Assembly (NCBI GenBank): GCA_016839245.1
Contig: JAEOUN010000092.1
Coordinates: 56,974-120,973 of the forward strand
Direction of reading: 5' to 3'
Source: Candidatus Thorarchaeota archaeon
GTDB taxonomy: Archaea; Asgardarchaeota; Thorarchaeia; Thorarchaeales; Thorarchaeaceae
DNA length: 64,000 bases
The position numbers and the translations under genes were made by a program. Shown here piece after piece: positions 35,592 to 43,991 of the stretch. Position 1 is the stretch's first letter; the number at the start of each line of letters is the position of its first letter. A model generated the notes under the pieces. It searched no databases. It saw only the letters and a list, made by a program, of their open reading frames with translations, and had not been told where the DNA came from.

Positions 35592-36569
35592 ATGCCCGGT
35601 TTCATTATTCGCAAAGACAATGGTGATATGAAATGGTTTCCACTATTCCATTATGACGGAAAATACAAATTTTATGCACCAAAAGGAGAAAAGACAGGAA
35701 AAGAAGTAGGCCGCGATTGGAATTTCGCAAAATATTTGCCAGGTTATTGGACACCCACAGCTGCTCCTTCATATCGACGGCGAATTGGAGGAGGTTCTGA
35801 TCTTGTTGTTCTTGAAGAAGATGGCGACCTCAAGTTCTTTCCATTCAAAGACGAAACTTTCATGCATATGGGGACTGGTGATAAGGTTGGTCGAGGTTTC
35901 AGAAAGACTCTGGACTATTACGTTGCGGAATGGACTGGGAATGGTACATCTGATCTTCTTGTTAGAGATGAGGAAGGCGATTTGAGACTATTTCCATGGA
36001 ATGGAAAAGAATTCAAAGATCTTGGACACAATGAAAAGGTAGGAAATGGATTTGGTAAGAAGAAAGTTCCAGATATTTACCCAGGATATTGGACTGGTGG
36101 AATCTATCCTGACATTATGATAAGAAAAGATAATGGAGATCTAGTAGTCTTTCCCTTCAATGGTGAGTCCTTCTATGATGGAAAGCGTATCAAAATTGGT
36201 GATGATTTCAAACCAAAGAATTTTCAACATCTGCTGATTGATGAATGGTTGGGTAATGGAACGCCAGATGTATTAGCATATCATGATAAAAGATTCTATC
36301 TCTATCAATTTGGAGTTCTAAACCAAGAATTCAAACCACTTCGACCAGATGATTATCAATGGAAATCTGATAAAGACTTTCGAGAAGAATGGAGATATTT
36401 TATTGGCCATTGGAGAACACCAGGAAAACCAGATCTAATTGCGGTTAACAAAAGTAATGATCTTTGGTTCTATCCCTTCGATGATGGAGTTCTTAACGAC
36501 TTGAAAGGCGACAAACAGGTAGGAAACGATTGGAAAGTAACGCATTTTTGGGATTTCTATCCAATATGA
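35592..36569 (+). CDS. Cytoplasmic six-repeat propeller-like protein (FG-GAP/VCBS-like repeats)
   Basis: 325 residues from ATG 35592, chosen because GGAGGT lies 8 nt upstream; ATG 35574 sits in front of that site. It consists almost wholly of six repeats of about 52 residues with the pattern (S/P)D(L/I)(L/V)(V/I)(R)..(E/N)GDL..FP..., then K(V/I)G..F and a GYWTG/EWTGNGT turn. This resembles FG-GAP/VCBS repeats that build beta-propellers. Unlike the other repeat proteins here it has no signal peptide or anchor. Function unknown. Confidence 0.72.
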   Translation: MPGFIIRKDNGDMKWFPLFHYDGKYKFYAPKGEKTGKEVGRDWNFAKYLPGYWTPTAAPSYRRRIGGGSDLVVLEEDGDLKFFPFKDETFMHMGTGDKVGRGFRKTLDYYVAEWTGNGTSDLLVRDEEGDLRLFPWNGKEFKDLGHNEKVGNGFGKKKVPDIYPGYWTGGIYPDIMIRKDNGDLVVFPFNGESFYDGKRIKIGDDFKPKNFQHLLIDEWLGNGTPDVLAYHDKRFYLYQFGVLNQEFKPLRPDDYQWKSDKDFREEWRYFIGHWRTPGKPDLIAVNKSNDLWFYPFDDGVLNDLKGDKQVGNDWKVTHFWDFYPI

Positions 36570-36631
36570 TATTTGATATTCGAAATCTTCAGTAATGTTA
36601 ATTCATCTTCATATCGTAGTGGACTTAGGTC

Positions 36632-37723
36632 GTGTTTAAAATACGAAATAAGATTTTCATATCTTTATTCATCTTCGGTCTAGTATTAGGTATACTCAGT
36701 CCAAATATGATAATAATTAGACCAGAAGACAAGGTAGAAATCATTGATAATCATTCTTCTATTATTAGTGATGAATATCCTCCATTCGAATCACCGCCAT
36801 CAAATGCAAGTACTACTGCTTCTGGATCAATTCAAATTGATGGAACGAATATTCATTGGAGATATTTTTTCCCCAATACATCAATTCTGCAACCACCGAA
36901 TGTTGAGTTTTCTTTCGATTTATGGTGGGAACATCAGAAAGAAGATCATGTCATTTCGTTCGGTCTTTCTGAAGGAGAAGGAGGTTCGAGTGTCATTCAA
37001 AACTATGGTATGCAGAATACAAATGAAAAAGCTGAACTAACACCAGATCATGAATTCGTCAAATACATAATCTGGTCTAATTCAACATACTTTTTCGTCA
37101 ACCATTCATGGAGTCTGTTAGGCAATCCCCTCATTAATGAAGAATGTCTTTTCTTTTCCCTCGGGATTATTTCAGATACTTATCATCCAATTCTTAACTA
37201 TACAATTATACGAGATTTTCTAAGTCCAATAATAGATAGAATTGTTCATCCAGGATTCAATATTTCAGAGAATGCACTATATCTAAATTGGACATCAATG
37301 GTTTTTCATTTCAATGCTACTGATAGGAGTAATATCACTTCTGCTTCGTTGATAGCTACCTATGTCAATCAATCAACTCACATTTCTGAAGAAATGATAC
37401 TATGGAATAGTTCAGAGATTGCTAACGGAGAGTTAACAGAGGTGGTCATAAGGCAAGATATCGTAGAGGAGTACATGGATAAGTCTGGATATTCTGAGAG
37501 TGATCCACAATCAATTTCCACAAAACTCATTCTAACAGATAAATATGAACTGACTACAACCTATGAGTTGACATTGTACATAGATAGACCTGATAATATT
37601 ACAACTACCACTACTGAATCAATACTTTTGAATAACTTAATTCAAATTCTGGGTATTGTTTCATTTGTTGGTATTACTATAGCTGGAGAAGGAATTTTTT
37701 ATCTTAAACGAATACAGCATTGA
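36632..37723 (+). CDS. Secreted, membrane-anchored glycoprotein-like protein
   Basis: 363 residues: an N-terminal signal (about 7-27), an extracellular beta-rich region with about fifteen Asn-x-Ser/Thr sequons, a Thr-rich linker (ITTTTTES) and a C-terminal membrane helix (about 335-357) ending KRIQH. The plan matches the other surface proteins of the window, but no known domain is evident. The start is GTG at 36632. Role unknown. Confidence 0.6.
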   Translation: MFKIRNKIFISLFIFGLVLGILSPNMIIIRPEDKVEIIDNHSSIISDEYPPFESPPSNASTTASGSIQIDGTNIHWRYFFPNTSILQPPNVEFSFDLWWEHQKEDHVISFGLSEGEGGSSVIQNYGMQNTNEKAELTPDHEFVKYIIWSNSTYFFVNHSWSLLGNPLINEECLFFSLGIISDTYHPILNYTIIRDFLSPIIDRIVHPGFNISENALYLNWTSMVFHFNATDRSNITSASLIATYVNQSTHISEEMILWNSSEIANGELTEVVIRQDIVEEYMDKSGYSESDPQSISTKLILTDKYELTTTYELTLYIDRPDNITTTTTESILLNNLIQILGIVSFVGITIAGEGIFYLKRIQH

Positions 37724-37909
37724 AATAATTGAGATATCCTAAACGAGAAAGCTAGATGAGAACAACTCGAGTGGTTTTGCTAAGAAATGTAATGATGCTT
37801 TTTTATTATTAAAAAGGGTGTGTTTCTGTTCTCACGAATATTGAGAATGTGCACCGTAAGTATCATAAAGCCATCAAATCGCAGGCTTTCCATTGTGTGG
37901 GAGTATTAT

Positions 37910-38680
37910 TTGAACGAAGAGATTGACAATCAAAAGTTGGAACTATTCAGTACATCTACTGAAACAAAGAAGGTTGCAGTTGGAGCTATATTGATTGCTC
38001 TCTATGCAATACTAGCACTACTACCAATGAGTGGATTCATTGGTGCAACTGGATTCAGCAGTATTCTTAGCTTCTCTATATGTGTTGCACCATTAATCGG
38101 AATCTTACTAGGTCCATGGAGAGGTTTTGGATTTGGTCTTATTGCTGGTATTATTGCAACTATTGTCAGCATACCAATTGGCGGCGTCTATCTCATCATT
38201 CCCACAACAATTTTAGGACCTGCCGTAGCCGCATTTTTCACAGGACTTGCTTTGAAAAGAACCACAAATATCAAAGAGTATGAAATTCCAGGTCCAATTA
38301 TAACTGCGATATTTCTATTCATCATTATTTTTCTATATGAAATCATTGACTATTCTGCATGGTGGTTCATGTTACCCTATATACTTGCAGCAATCCTGAC
38401 ATTAACTTTTCAAATAAAGAAATTTGAATTCAATGTGAAAAAATCATACTTCCAGCTTATTCCGTTCACGTTTCTTGGTGCAATGTTAGATCATTCCATG
38501 ATGGTAATAGGATCTGTCTACTTGCTGCAAATTCCATCAGAAGTCTTTGGATATGCAATCTTTCCAGCGATGCTGATCGAACGTACTGCTGCCACATTTC
38601 TTGGAGCAATTCTAGGTTACATCATCATCCGTCTCTTTGGAGCTGATGTGGGATTCGAAATCAATCAAGAGAATCAATGA
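37910..38680 (+). CDS. Multi-pass membrane protein, ECF-transporter S-component-like
   Basis: About 256 residues with seven or eight hydrophobic segments. The pattern AVGAILIALYAILALLP, then SFSICVAPLIGILLGPWRG and GLIAGIIATIVSIPIGG, resembles substrate-binding S components of ECF transporters (vitamin or metal uptake). I chose TTG at 37910 because GGGAGT is 5 nt upstream. In-frame GTG 37820 would add 30 residues that look non-membrane and basic. Its 3' end overlaps the convergent pcp gene by 20 nt. No ECF ATPases are nearby; the substrate is unknown. Confidence 0.65.
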   Translation: MNEEIDNQKLELFSTSTETKKVAVGAILIALYAILALLPMSGFIGATGFSSILSFSICVAPLIGILLGPWRGFGFGLIAGIIATIVSIPIGGVYLIIPTTILGPAVAAFFTGLALKRTTNIKEYEIPGPIITAIFLFIIIFLYEIIDYSAWWFMLPYILAAILTLTFQIKKFEFNVKKSYFQLIPFTFLGAMLDHSMMVIGSVYLLQIPSEVFGYAIFPAMLIERTAATFLGAILGYIIIRLFGADVGFEINQENQ

Positions 38681-39269
38681 GTATTAACAGAGCTTCAACT
38701 TCAAGTTCTAAAGGCATTGTTGCTAGAGTCATTATATCTTTCTGAATTGCTTGAATCGGGAGCGGCGGAAGATGAATGAATGTTGCAAGGATATCCAGAC
38801 TATTTGTTTCAATATGCTGCATCAAATTATACAATAACCAGTTGCATCCATATGATCCTGCATAATAGCTTACTTCAGCAGGGATATCGTTTTCTTTTAG
38901 AATCTTGACTAATCTATGTGAATCTAAATTAGTAAAATATGCAGCTGGACCTTCATGATTGATGATGTCAGTCTCAGGAATATTCCCATAATTATCTGAG
39001 CGTTGTGTGGCGATGACATTTATTGCAATGCGTTCAATTGTAATAACTGCACGATTAGCTTGTCCTAAACAAAGGACTACCTTTGGCTTATGCTTCTCCA
39101 AGGCGTAATCCAAATAGTTGAGTGCTTTTGTATAATCAAGTGGAAGAACCAAACTGACAATATTATATCTCCCTATTTTCTGTCCTTCCAGAGTCTTAGC
39201 TACTTCTTCAGATGGATTAATAGTAAAACCATCAAATGGCTCAAATCCAACAATCAAGAGTATAGGCAT
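38661..39269 (-). CDS. pcp: Pyroglutamyl peptidase I (pyrrolidone-carboxylate peptidase)
   Basis: Removes N-terminal pyroglutamate from peptides in the cytoplasm. About 202 residues from ATG 39269, which has GGTGAT 5 nt upstream and begins with the family start MPILLIVGFEPFDG. The C15 catalytic triad is visible: Glu in ERIAINV, Cys in AGSYGCNWLLY, and His in FIHLPPLP. An upstream in-frame extension to 39365 would add 32 residues unlike the family. It overlaps the convergent membrane protein gene at its 3' end. Confidence 0.92.
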   Translation of the reverse strand: MPILLIVGFEPFDGFTINPSEEVAKTLEGQKIGRYNIVSLVLPLDYTKALNYLDYALEKHKPKVVLCLGQANRAVITIERIAINVIATQRSDNYGNIPETDIINHEGPAAYFTNLDSHRLVKILKENDIPAEVSYYAGSYGCNWLLYNLMQHIETNSLDILATFIHLPPLPIQAIQKDIMTLATMPLELEVEALLILIDSLD

Positions 39270-39322
39270 TGTATCACCAAATGTAATGAAGTAGGACGCC
39301 TTAATTAGCTCTGTGAATTTAT

Positions 39323-39994
39323 TTATGCAGTAAAAAGACCCGGCAAGGCTAACATAATGAACCATATACCAAGAGCTATCTGGACGACTCCGATAATCAC
39401 ACTAATCCAATTAATATCTCCAATCTTAGCCTTCTTTGTTGCAAAATCTGTTCCAAAAGTTAATACTGCACCGTAGACAAAATCAGTTGACACATGAGTG
39501 AAATAGATCAATACTCCTGCTAAGAAGACAGTGCCTACTCCAACCTGTAATGTACCTATGAGCATTGTCACATTTGCGAGGCCCACTCCAAACCACCACA
39601 ATAAGAAATAAGGGCTTAAAATGCTGACTGCTGCTCCCTGGGTAGTGGCTTCAATAATAGAGGATGCAGTTGTCTTTGAGGAATCTACAACCTCGATCTC
39701 CTTTTTATGGCGATAGTCTTTCAAAGCGAGAAGACCAAAGAGAATTATTACAATTCCACCAAATCCAATCATAATGCTAATCGTGAAAGGTGATAATGTC
39801 AATGCTTGCACGCTAATGATAATTGCGGCAATTATTCCAACTTCTACGATAGCATGCCCAACCATTGGCAATATTCCATGTAATCTACCGTGTTTACTGC
39901 TCTGCATCACAACAGCTGCAGTTAAAGGACCAGGCGCAAGAGCACCAGTGAGTGATAATGCAAACCAAGCAACAAGAATCTCAAATAGACCCAT
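39323..39994 (-). CDS. LysE/RhtB-family exporter
   Basis: 223 residues with six membrane helices. ALAPGPLTAAVV near the start is the LysE-family signature, and SPYFLLWW and FGGIVIILFGLLALKD follow. The family exports amino acids or other small metabolites. ATG at 39994 is preceded by GAGGTAA. It lies upstream of pcp on the same strand (54 nt); export of amino acids freed by peptidases would fit but is speculative. Confidence 0.85.
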   Translation of the reverse strand: MGLFEILVAWFALSLTGALAPGPLTAAVVMQSSKHGRLHGILPMVGHAIVEVGIIAAIIISVQALTLSPFTISIMIGFGGIVIILFGLLALKDYRHKKEIEVVDSSKTTASSIIEATTQGAAVSILSPYFLLWWFGVGLANVTMLIGTLQVGVGTVFLAGVLIYFTHVSTDFVYGAVLTFGTDFATKKAKIGDINWISVIIGVVQIALGIWFIMLALPGLFTA

Positions 39995-40160
39995 GGATTT
40001 ACCTCTTGGTTTTCGTGTTTTGAAATGAAAGAAAAGGATACTGATGTATTCATCATGTATCTAAATGTATTAATGGTATTACAAAGACTACAAATTGACC
40101 CTGAAGAAATCCTTAAGAGCATTTAGAAGGAGTTTCGCGAACTAATGGAGCTGTAAGTCT

Positions 40161-41288
40161 GTGAAACAGGTACAGATAACGGTACCCTACGAGAAGACAG
40201 AAGCAGTGTTTGATTTTCTCCTTGATGCATTAAATATCAAGAACATAATGAAATTCAACGCTGACAATGCAATTGTCCTTCAATTCAGAATAAAGGACGA
40301 CTCTGTCAACGAAACTATCGAGGGGCTTAAGAGTAGAGGAGTAGGCGTAGAATACGGATTTGTTGATATTCTGGACCTAAAAGCATCGCTTCCAAGAGAA
40401 GTAGAAGAAAAGGCAAATGATGCAAAGCTGCAGCGAGAAGCAACTCTTGCAGTGGAGGAGATCTATGAGAATGTCAAGAAACAAGCATCTCTTAGTTTTG
40501 ATTATATTTCCTTTGTCATCCTCGCAGCATTGATGGCAGGTATAGGACTCATTCAGAATAACATCACAGTCATTGTCGCATCCATGCTTCTCAGTCCACT
40601 TATGGGGCCTATGTTAGGTGTCGCCTTGGGACATGTCGTACGAGATAATGCACTATTTGTGAAAGGCACACGAAATGAGCTAATTGGAATTGCACTTTCA
40701 CTATCAGTAGGAGCTGTTTTGGGAGTAGTATTAATGATATTTTCTCCAGGAATAGTTACCGCAGTTCAGGCTGATTTTGAGGCTGGAGCTATAACTGAGA
40801 TAACTCGACGTGGTGGATTTGCAGCATTGGATGTAGGAGTGGCAATATTCTCAGGGGCAGCAGTAGCTGTATCTGTGACACGAGGAGATATGTCATCTCT
40901 TGTTGGTGTTGCAATTTCTGCTGCGCTTATGCCACCTGCAGTTAATGCAGCAATGATGGCAATCCTTGGTATTGCAACCGCAAATGCAATAGTTCTGCAA
41001 ATTGGAATTGGTTCCTTCGCGTTGTTAATAATGAACATAATTCTGATTGATATATCAGCTATCGTTATGTTCAAAGTAAAGAAATTGACACATATGGCTG
41101 ACAAATCTGCAACTTGGACGGCAGTCACTCAGTTTAGAAAATCTTCAGAGAGCTTGTATCATCATCGTGCTCCCGAAAATAAGGAGAATAAAGCTGCAAC
41201 ATTTACCTCAGTTGAAGAAAAAGAGAAGTCAAAGGCAGAGCCTAAATCGGTAGAAGAGAAACCTAGTCATGAAGGTACCAATGCATAA
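40161..41288 (+). CDS. DUF389 hydrophobic membrane protein
   Basis: 375 residues. The N-terminal soluble domain (1-85, ferredoxin-like pattern starting MKQVQITVPYEKTEAV) precedes a DUF389 membrane region (about 112-315) with SFDYISFVILAALMAGIGL and ASMLLSPLMGPMLG. A charged, Lys/Glu-rich C-terminal tail closes it. The family is widespread in archaea and uncharacterised. The start is GTG at 40161 with GGAG 10 nt upstream. It is a single gene. Confidence 0.85.
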   Translation: MKQVQITVPYEKTEAVFDFLLDALNIKNIMKFNADNAIVLQFRIKDDSVNETIEGLKSRGVGVEYGFVDILDLKASLPREVEEKANDAKLQREATLAVEEIYENVKKQASLSFDYISFVILAALMAGIGLIQNNITVIVASMLLSPLMGPMLGVALGHVVRDNALFVKGTRNELIGIALSLSVGAVLGVVLMIFSPGIVTAVQADFEAGAITEITRRGGFAALDVGVAIFSGAAVAVSVTRGDMSSLVGVAISAALMPPAVNAAMMAILGIATANAIVLQIGIGSFALLIMNIILIDISAIVMFKVKKLTHMADKSATWTAVTQFRKSSESLYHHRAPENKENKAATFTSVEEKEKSKAEPKSVEEKPSHEGTNA

Positions 41289-41533
41289 ATTGGGATTTTC
41301 CTACGACAGACAAAGGTGTACCTTTTGTATTAAAGGTTGATACGAGGAGAGAAAATGATAATTGAGAAATTCGTGAATTAGTACAGAATCTAAATGAAAA
41401 GAATATGAAGATTATTTCTAAAAATACGCTGTTAAGGTTGAATTTCTTGACTTAGTATTTCCTTGGTATCACAAGCCAATATAGCGATATCTTAGAATGG
41501 TAACCTTGGTTAACTTTCAGAGGAATAGTAATA

Positions 41534-41881
41534 ATGTTTCAAGAAGGTCCACTCAAAAACAAGCTCTTCAAAGGGCTTACAGAACACGATATTTTGACAT
41601 GGGAAGAAGAAAAAATGCGATATCAAAGAAAAATGGGTAAAAAAGTAACGGATCTTGAATTTTTGAGATACCTTCTCATGAGAGGAACTAAACCAATCAT
41701 TTCATCAAAGGATGGAGTTTCAGGAGGTTATCTCACTGGACAAGGGCCAATCTATGAAAAAGCTGAAACTATTCTTGAGAAATATAGAACTCAGGGAAGA
41801 GAAAACACATCTAAACGAATTGAGAAAGATGATTTCAAACAGAAATCCAATATGGAAAAGCGCCTCCTTGACAATCCTTAA
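41534..41881 (+). CDS. Small hypothetical protein
   Basis: 115 residues, soluble, rich in Lys and Glu, with a helical N-terminal half (LTEHDILTWEEEKMRY) and a disordered-looking C-terminus. No motif recognised. ATG at 41534 has GAGGAAT upstream, supporting expression. The 245-nt spacer before it shows no other ORF. Confidence 0.55.
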   Translation: MFQEGPLKNKLFKGLTEHDILTWEEEKMRYQRKMGKKVTDLEFLRYLLMRGTKPIISSKDGVSGGYLTGQGPIYEKAETILEKYRTQGRENTSKRIEKDDFKQKSNMEKRLLDNP

Positions 41882-41976
41882 ATGCTAATATACCAATTGG
41901 TATCCTAGATAATGTAGAGCAGAATACGCTATCATTTTGGATTCTACGACTCTCGGTTATCAAAGGAGAAAATGAA

Positions 41977-42120
41977 ATGCTTACGAATTCAGAGGACAAC
42001 CAAAGTGTCTTCCCTGAATGGACAGCCAATTCCGGGTTAGATCTCTGGGAACCTAGCAACCTTTACATCGAGTGGCTTACATTTCTATATACAATATGGC
42101 AAAAAGTGGACTATCTATAG
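41977..42120 (+). CDS. 47-residue small protein upstream of a winged-helix regulator
   Basis: ATG at 41977 has a clean GGAG 8 nt upstream (41965-41968) and an ORF of 47 codons ending TAG at 42118-42120. The peptide is acidic in its first half and Trp/Tyr/Leu-rich in the second (EWTANSGLDLWEPS, then IEWLTFLYTIW), giving an amphipathic C-terminus. It ends 50 nt before the ArsR-like regulator and probably shares its mRNA. No homologue recognised; it could be a regulator partner or a leader peptide. Confidence 0.5.
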   Translation: MLTNSEDNQSVFPEWTANSGLDLWEPSNLYIEWLTFLYTIWQKVDYL

Positions 42121-42170
42121 CCAATATTGGGAATATCTTCATAAAATCAAACAACAGAAGGATTGAGTCA

Positions 42171-42896
42171 ATGTCACAAAGTGGACCTGATGATCTTGAC
42201 AAAGTCTTCAAAGCTCTAGGAAGTGTCACAAGAAGAAGAATATTGCAGCTTCTTGCACAGGGCGAGAGGTATCCCTATGAGTTAAGTAAGACTTTGGGAC
42301 TTACTCAGAGAGGTGTCTTCAAACATCTAGAAGCACTTCAAGATGCAGGTCTAATTGAGAGTTATCATGGGGAGAGTGAATTGGGGCCAGATAGAGTATA
42401 TTATAGATTGAATGCTAGATTTGGTCTTTCTACCTCTATTCAACCAGATGCATTCTTTGTACGCTTCACGAGACGTGGAAGCACTAGTCGATTGATAATA
42501 CCAAAGGGTTTTGTTATACCTGATGCACGACCAGATGTGACTGCAATTCGTAGACTTCTAAATGAATTAGGTAAGGTCAATCAAAGGTTACTTGAAATCG
42601 ATGAAGAAAGGATGCGGTTTGCATCATTACGCGGACAAATTATCAGACGTATTGAGGATATTATGAATCAATGTAATTGGGATGAGGAAAGTTGTCAAAA
42701 AGTCCGATCACTAATTAATCCCGTAAGGCAATCAGCTACTGATGATGAAGAAGAGTCACTGGATCTCTGGACTGAAACTGTAAAACAGACTCTAAGACTC
42801 TTTGAATCATTGTTTAGTTCTCATGAAGAGCCTGTTTCTGATGAATCAAATGAACAAGAAGAAAATGATGAAGAGTTTTTTGTTGATACAGAGTGA
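42171..42896 (+). CDS. ArsR-like winged-helix transcription regulator
   Basis: About 241 residues from ATG 42171, preceded by GAAGGATTGAG. The N-terminal winged helix (about 8-90) reads VFKALGSVTRRRILQLLAQG, then YELSKTLGLTQRGVFKHLEALQDAGLI and a wing GPDRVYYRLN. A linker, a helical stretch (LNELGKVNQRLLEIDEERMRF) and an acidic C-terminal tail follow. No metal-binding Cys are seen. Architecture fits archaeal HTH regulators with a dimerisation helix. The gene ends 4 nt before the convergent KaiC-like gene. Confidence 0.83.
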   Translation: MSQSGPDDLDKVFKALGSVTRRRILQLLAQGERYPYELSKTLGLTQRGVFKHLEALQDAGLIESYHGESELGPDRVYYRLNARFGLSTSIQPDAFFVRFTRRGSTSRLIIPKGFVIPDARPDVTAIRRLLNELGKVNQRLLEIDEERMRFASLRGQIIRRIEDIMNQCNWDEESCQKVRSLINPVRQSATDDEEESLDLWTETVKQTLRLFESLFSSHEEPVSDESNEQEENDEEFFVDTE

Positions 42897-42900
42897 TGTC

Positions 42901-43590
42901 TTACCAATTCCAAACAATTTCCCATTCAGAGGTCTTGGAATTTGACATTCGTGGAACATATTCTATGGATTTGTAAGGTAATTCAACTCCGTTAGCTTTC
43001 ATGATTGTAAGATAGTGTTTACCTTGAGTAGTTGTAAGTGAAATAATTCCTTGGGCAAGTGAGAATAATTGATTAATTGTCACTGAATCTGCAGTATTGT
43101 TATGAACCAAGTAAAATTCATTTGAACCTATTTTGATACTCTCCTCAACACATTCTTTGAAGAATTGCACAACATCACGCGCAGAAAAATCAATGAGAAG
43201 AGGTGTTAATCCTTCAAAGGTTATGAGCTTTGGATTAAGATCTTTTCTCAGACTCCGAAGTTGAATGTTGATTTCGTGAAGATGTGGAGAGCATGTATAG
43301 ACACCCATTGTTTTCTGTCCGTATGCTACTTCTAGAATTTGAAATTTCTCATTTTGTTTCTCAGCTAATTCAGCCATGAGCTTCCTGTTTCTGGCTTCAG
43401 TTACAACCTCCAAGGTCGATAGCTCACGTTCAAGTGCATAACGTATCAAAGTAAGAAGGAATAAGTCACTATAACTATCTTGAGATGCAATTATCAAAAA
43501 TACATATCCAGGAGGCGGTTTTGTGAGTAGATGCTCTATAATATTCAAGTGTGAACCGGTTACTGTTGGTTCTCCTGACATAGATTCCAC
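42901..43590 (-). CDS. KaiC/RecA-like protein lacking a P-loop
   Basis: 229 residues. Secondary-structure pattern and segments such as PPPGYVFLIIASQDSYSDLFLLTLIRYALER and LITFEGLTPLLIDF resemble the KaiC/RAD55 fold, but where a Walker A should be there is no GxxxxGK[ST]. It is therefore probably a non-ATPase member. It is the last gene of a three-gene minus-strand operon, 8 nt after a receiver-domain gene. GTG 43590 or ATG 43581 may start it; GAGTGG favours the latter. A signalling or adaptor role is inferred from context. Confidence 0.55.
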   Translation of the reverse strand: MESMSGEPTVTGSHLNIIEHLLTKPPPGYVFLIIASQDSYSDLFLLTLIRYALERELSTLEVVTEARNRKLMAELAEKQNEKFQILEVAYGQKTMGVYTCSPHLHEINIQLRSLRKDLNPKLITFEGLTPLLIDFSARDVVQFFKECVEESIKIGSNEFYLVHNNTADSVTINQLFSLAQGIISLTTTQGKHYLTIMKANGVELPYKSIEYVPRMSNSKTSEWEIVWNW

Positions 43591-43598
43591 TCTTCTTT

Positions 43599-43982
43599 TT
43601 ATTTATCCTTGTTAAGATGCTTGTGAATCGTAGCAACCAAGGCTTTTCCTGAAAATGGTTTTACTATATACTCATCAGCACCCACTTCTTCACCGCGCTC
43701 CATATCACTGCTGAGTCCCTTAGCGGTAAACAATAAGATAGGAGTGTCTTTGAAGTCGTCATCTTCTTTTAATTTCTTACAGACAGTGAAGCCATCAATA
43801 TTAGGTAGCATCACATCAAGTAAAATGAGATCGGGTTTCTCGGTGTAAGCCAAGTTGAGAGCTGTTTCTCCATCAGTAGCTATTAACACCGCGAATCCGT
43901 GTTTTTCAAGGAATGTCTTTGCTAACTCTGTTGTAAGTTCTTCGTCATCGACGACAAGGATTTTTTTAATATTCAAATCCAT
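43599..43982 (-). CDS. CheY-like response regulator (receiver only)
   Basis: 127 residues, a complete receiver domain: acidic pair Asp12-Asp13, phospho-acceptor Asp56 (LILLDVMLP), Thr86 and Lys108 (VKPF). No output domain. ATG at 43982 is preceded by GAGGTGA. It sits between a KaiC-like ATPase (9 nt upstream) and a P-loop-less KaiC-like protein (8 nt downstream), suggesting that phosphorylation controls this pair. No histidine kinase is encoded in the window. Confidence 0.9.
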   Translation of the reverse strand: MDLNIKKILVVDDEELTTELAKTFLEKHGFAVLIATDGETALNLAYTEKPDLILLDVMLPNIDGFTVCKKLKEDDDFKDTPILLFTAKGLSSDMERGEEVGADEYIVKPFSGKALVATIHKHLNKDK

Positions 43983-43991
43983 TCACTCACC

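Noticed and set aside
41289..41533. Small gene in the spacer before 41534
   Set aside because: The only ORFs with a ribosome binding site stop within about ten codons.
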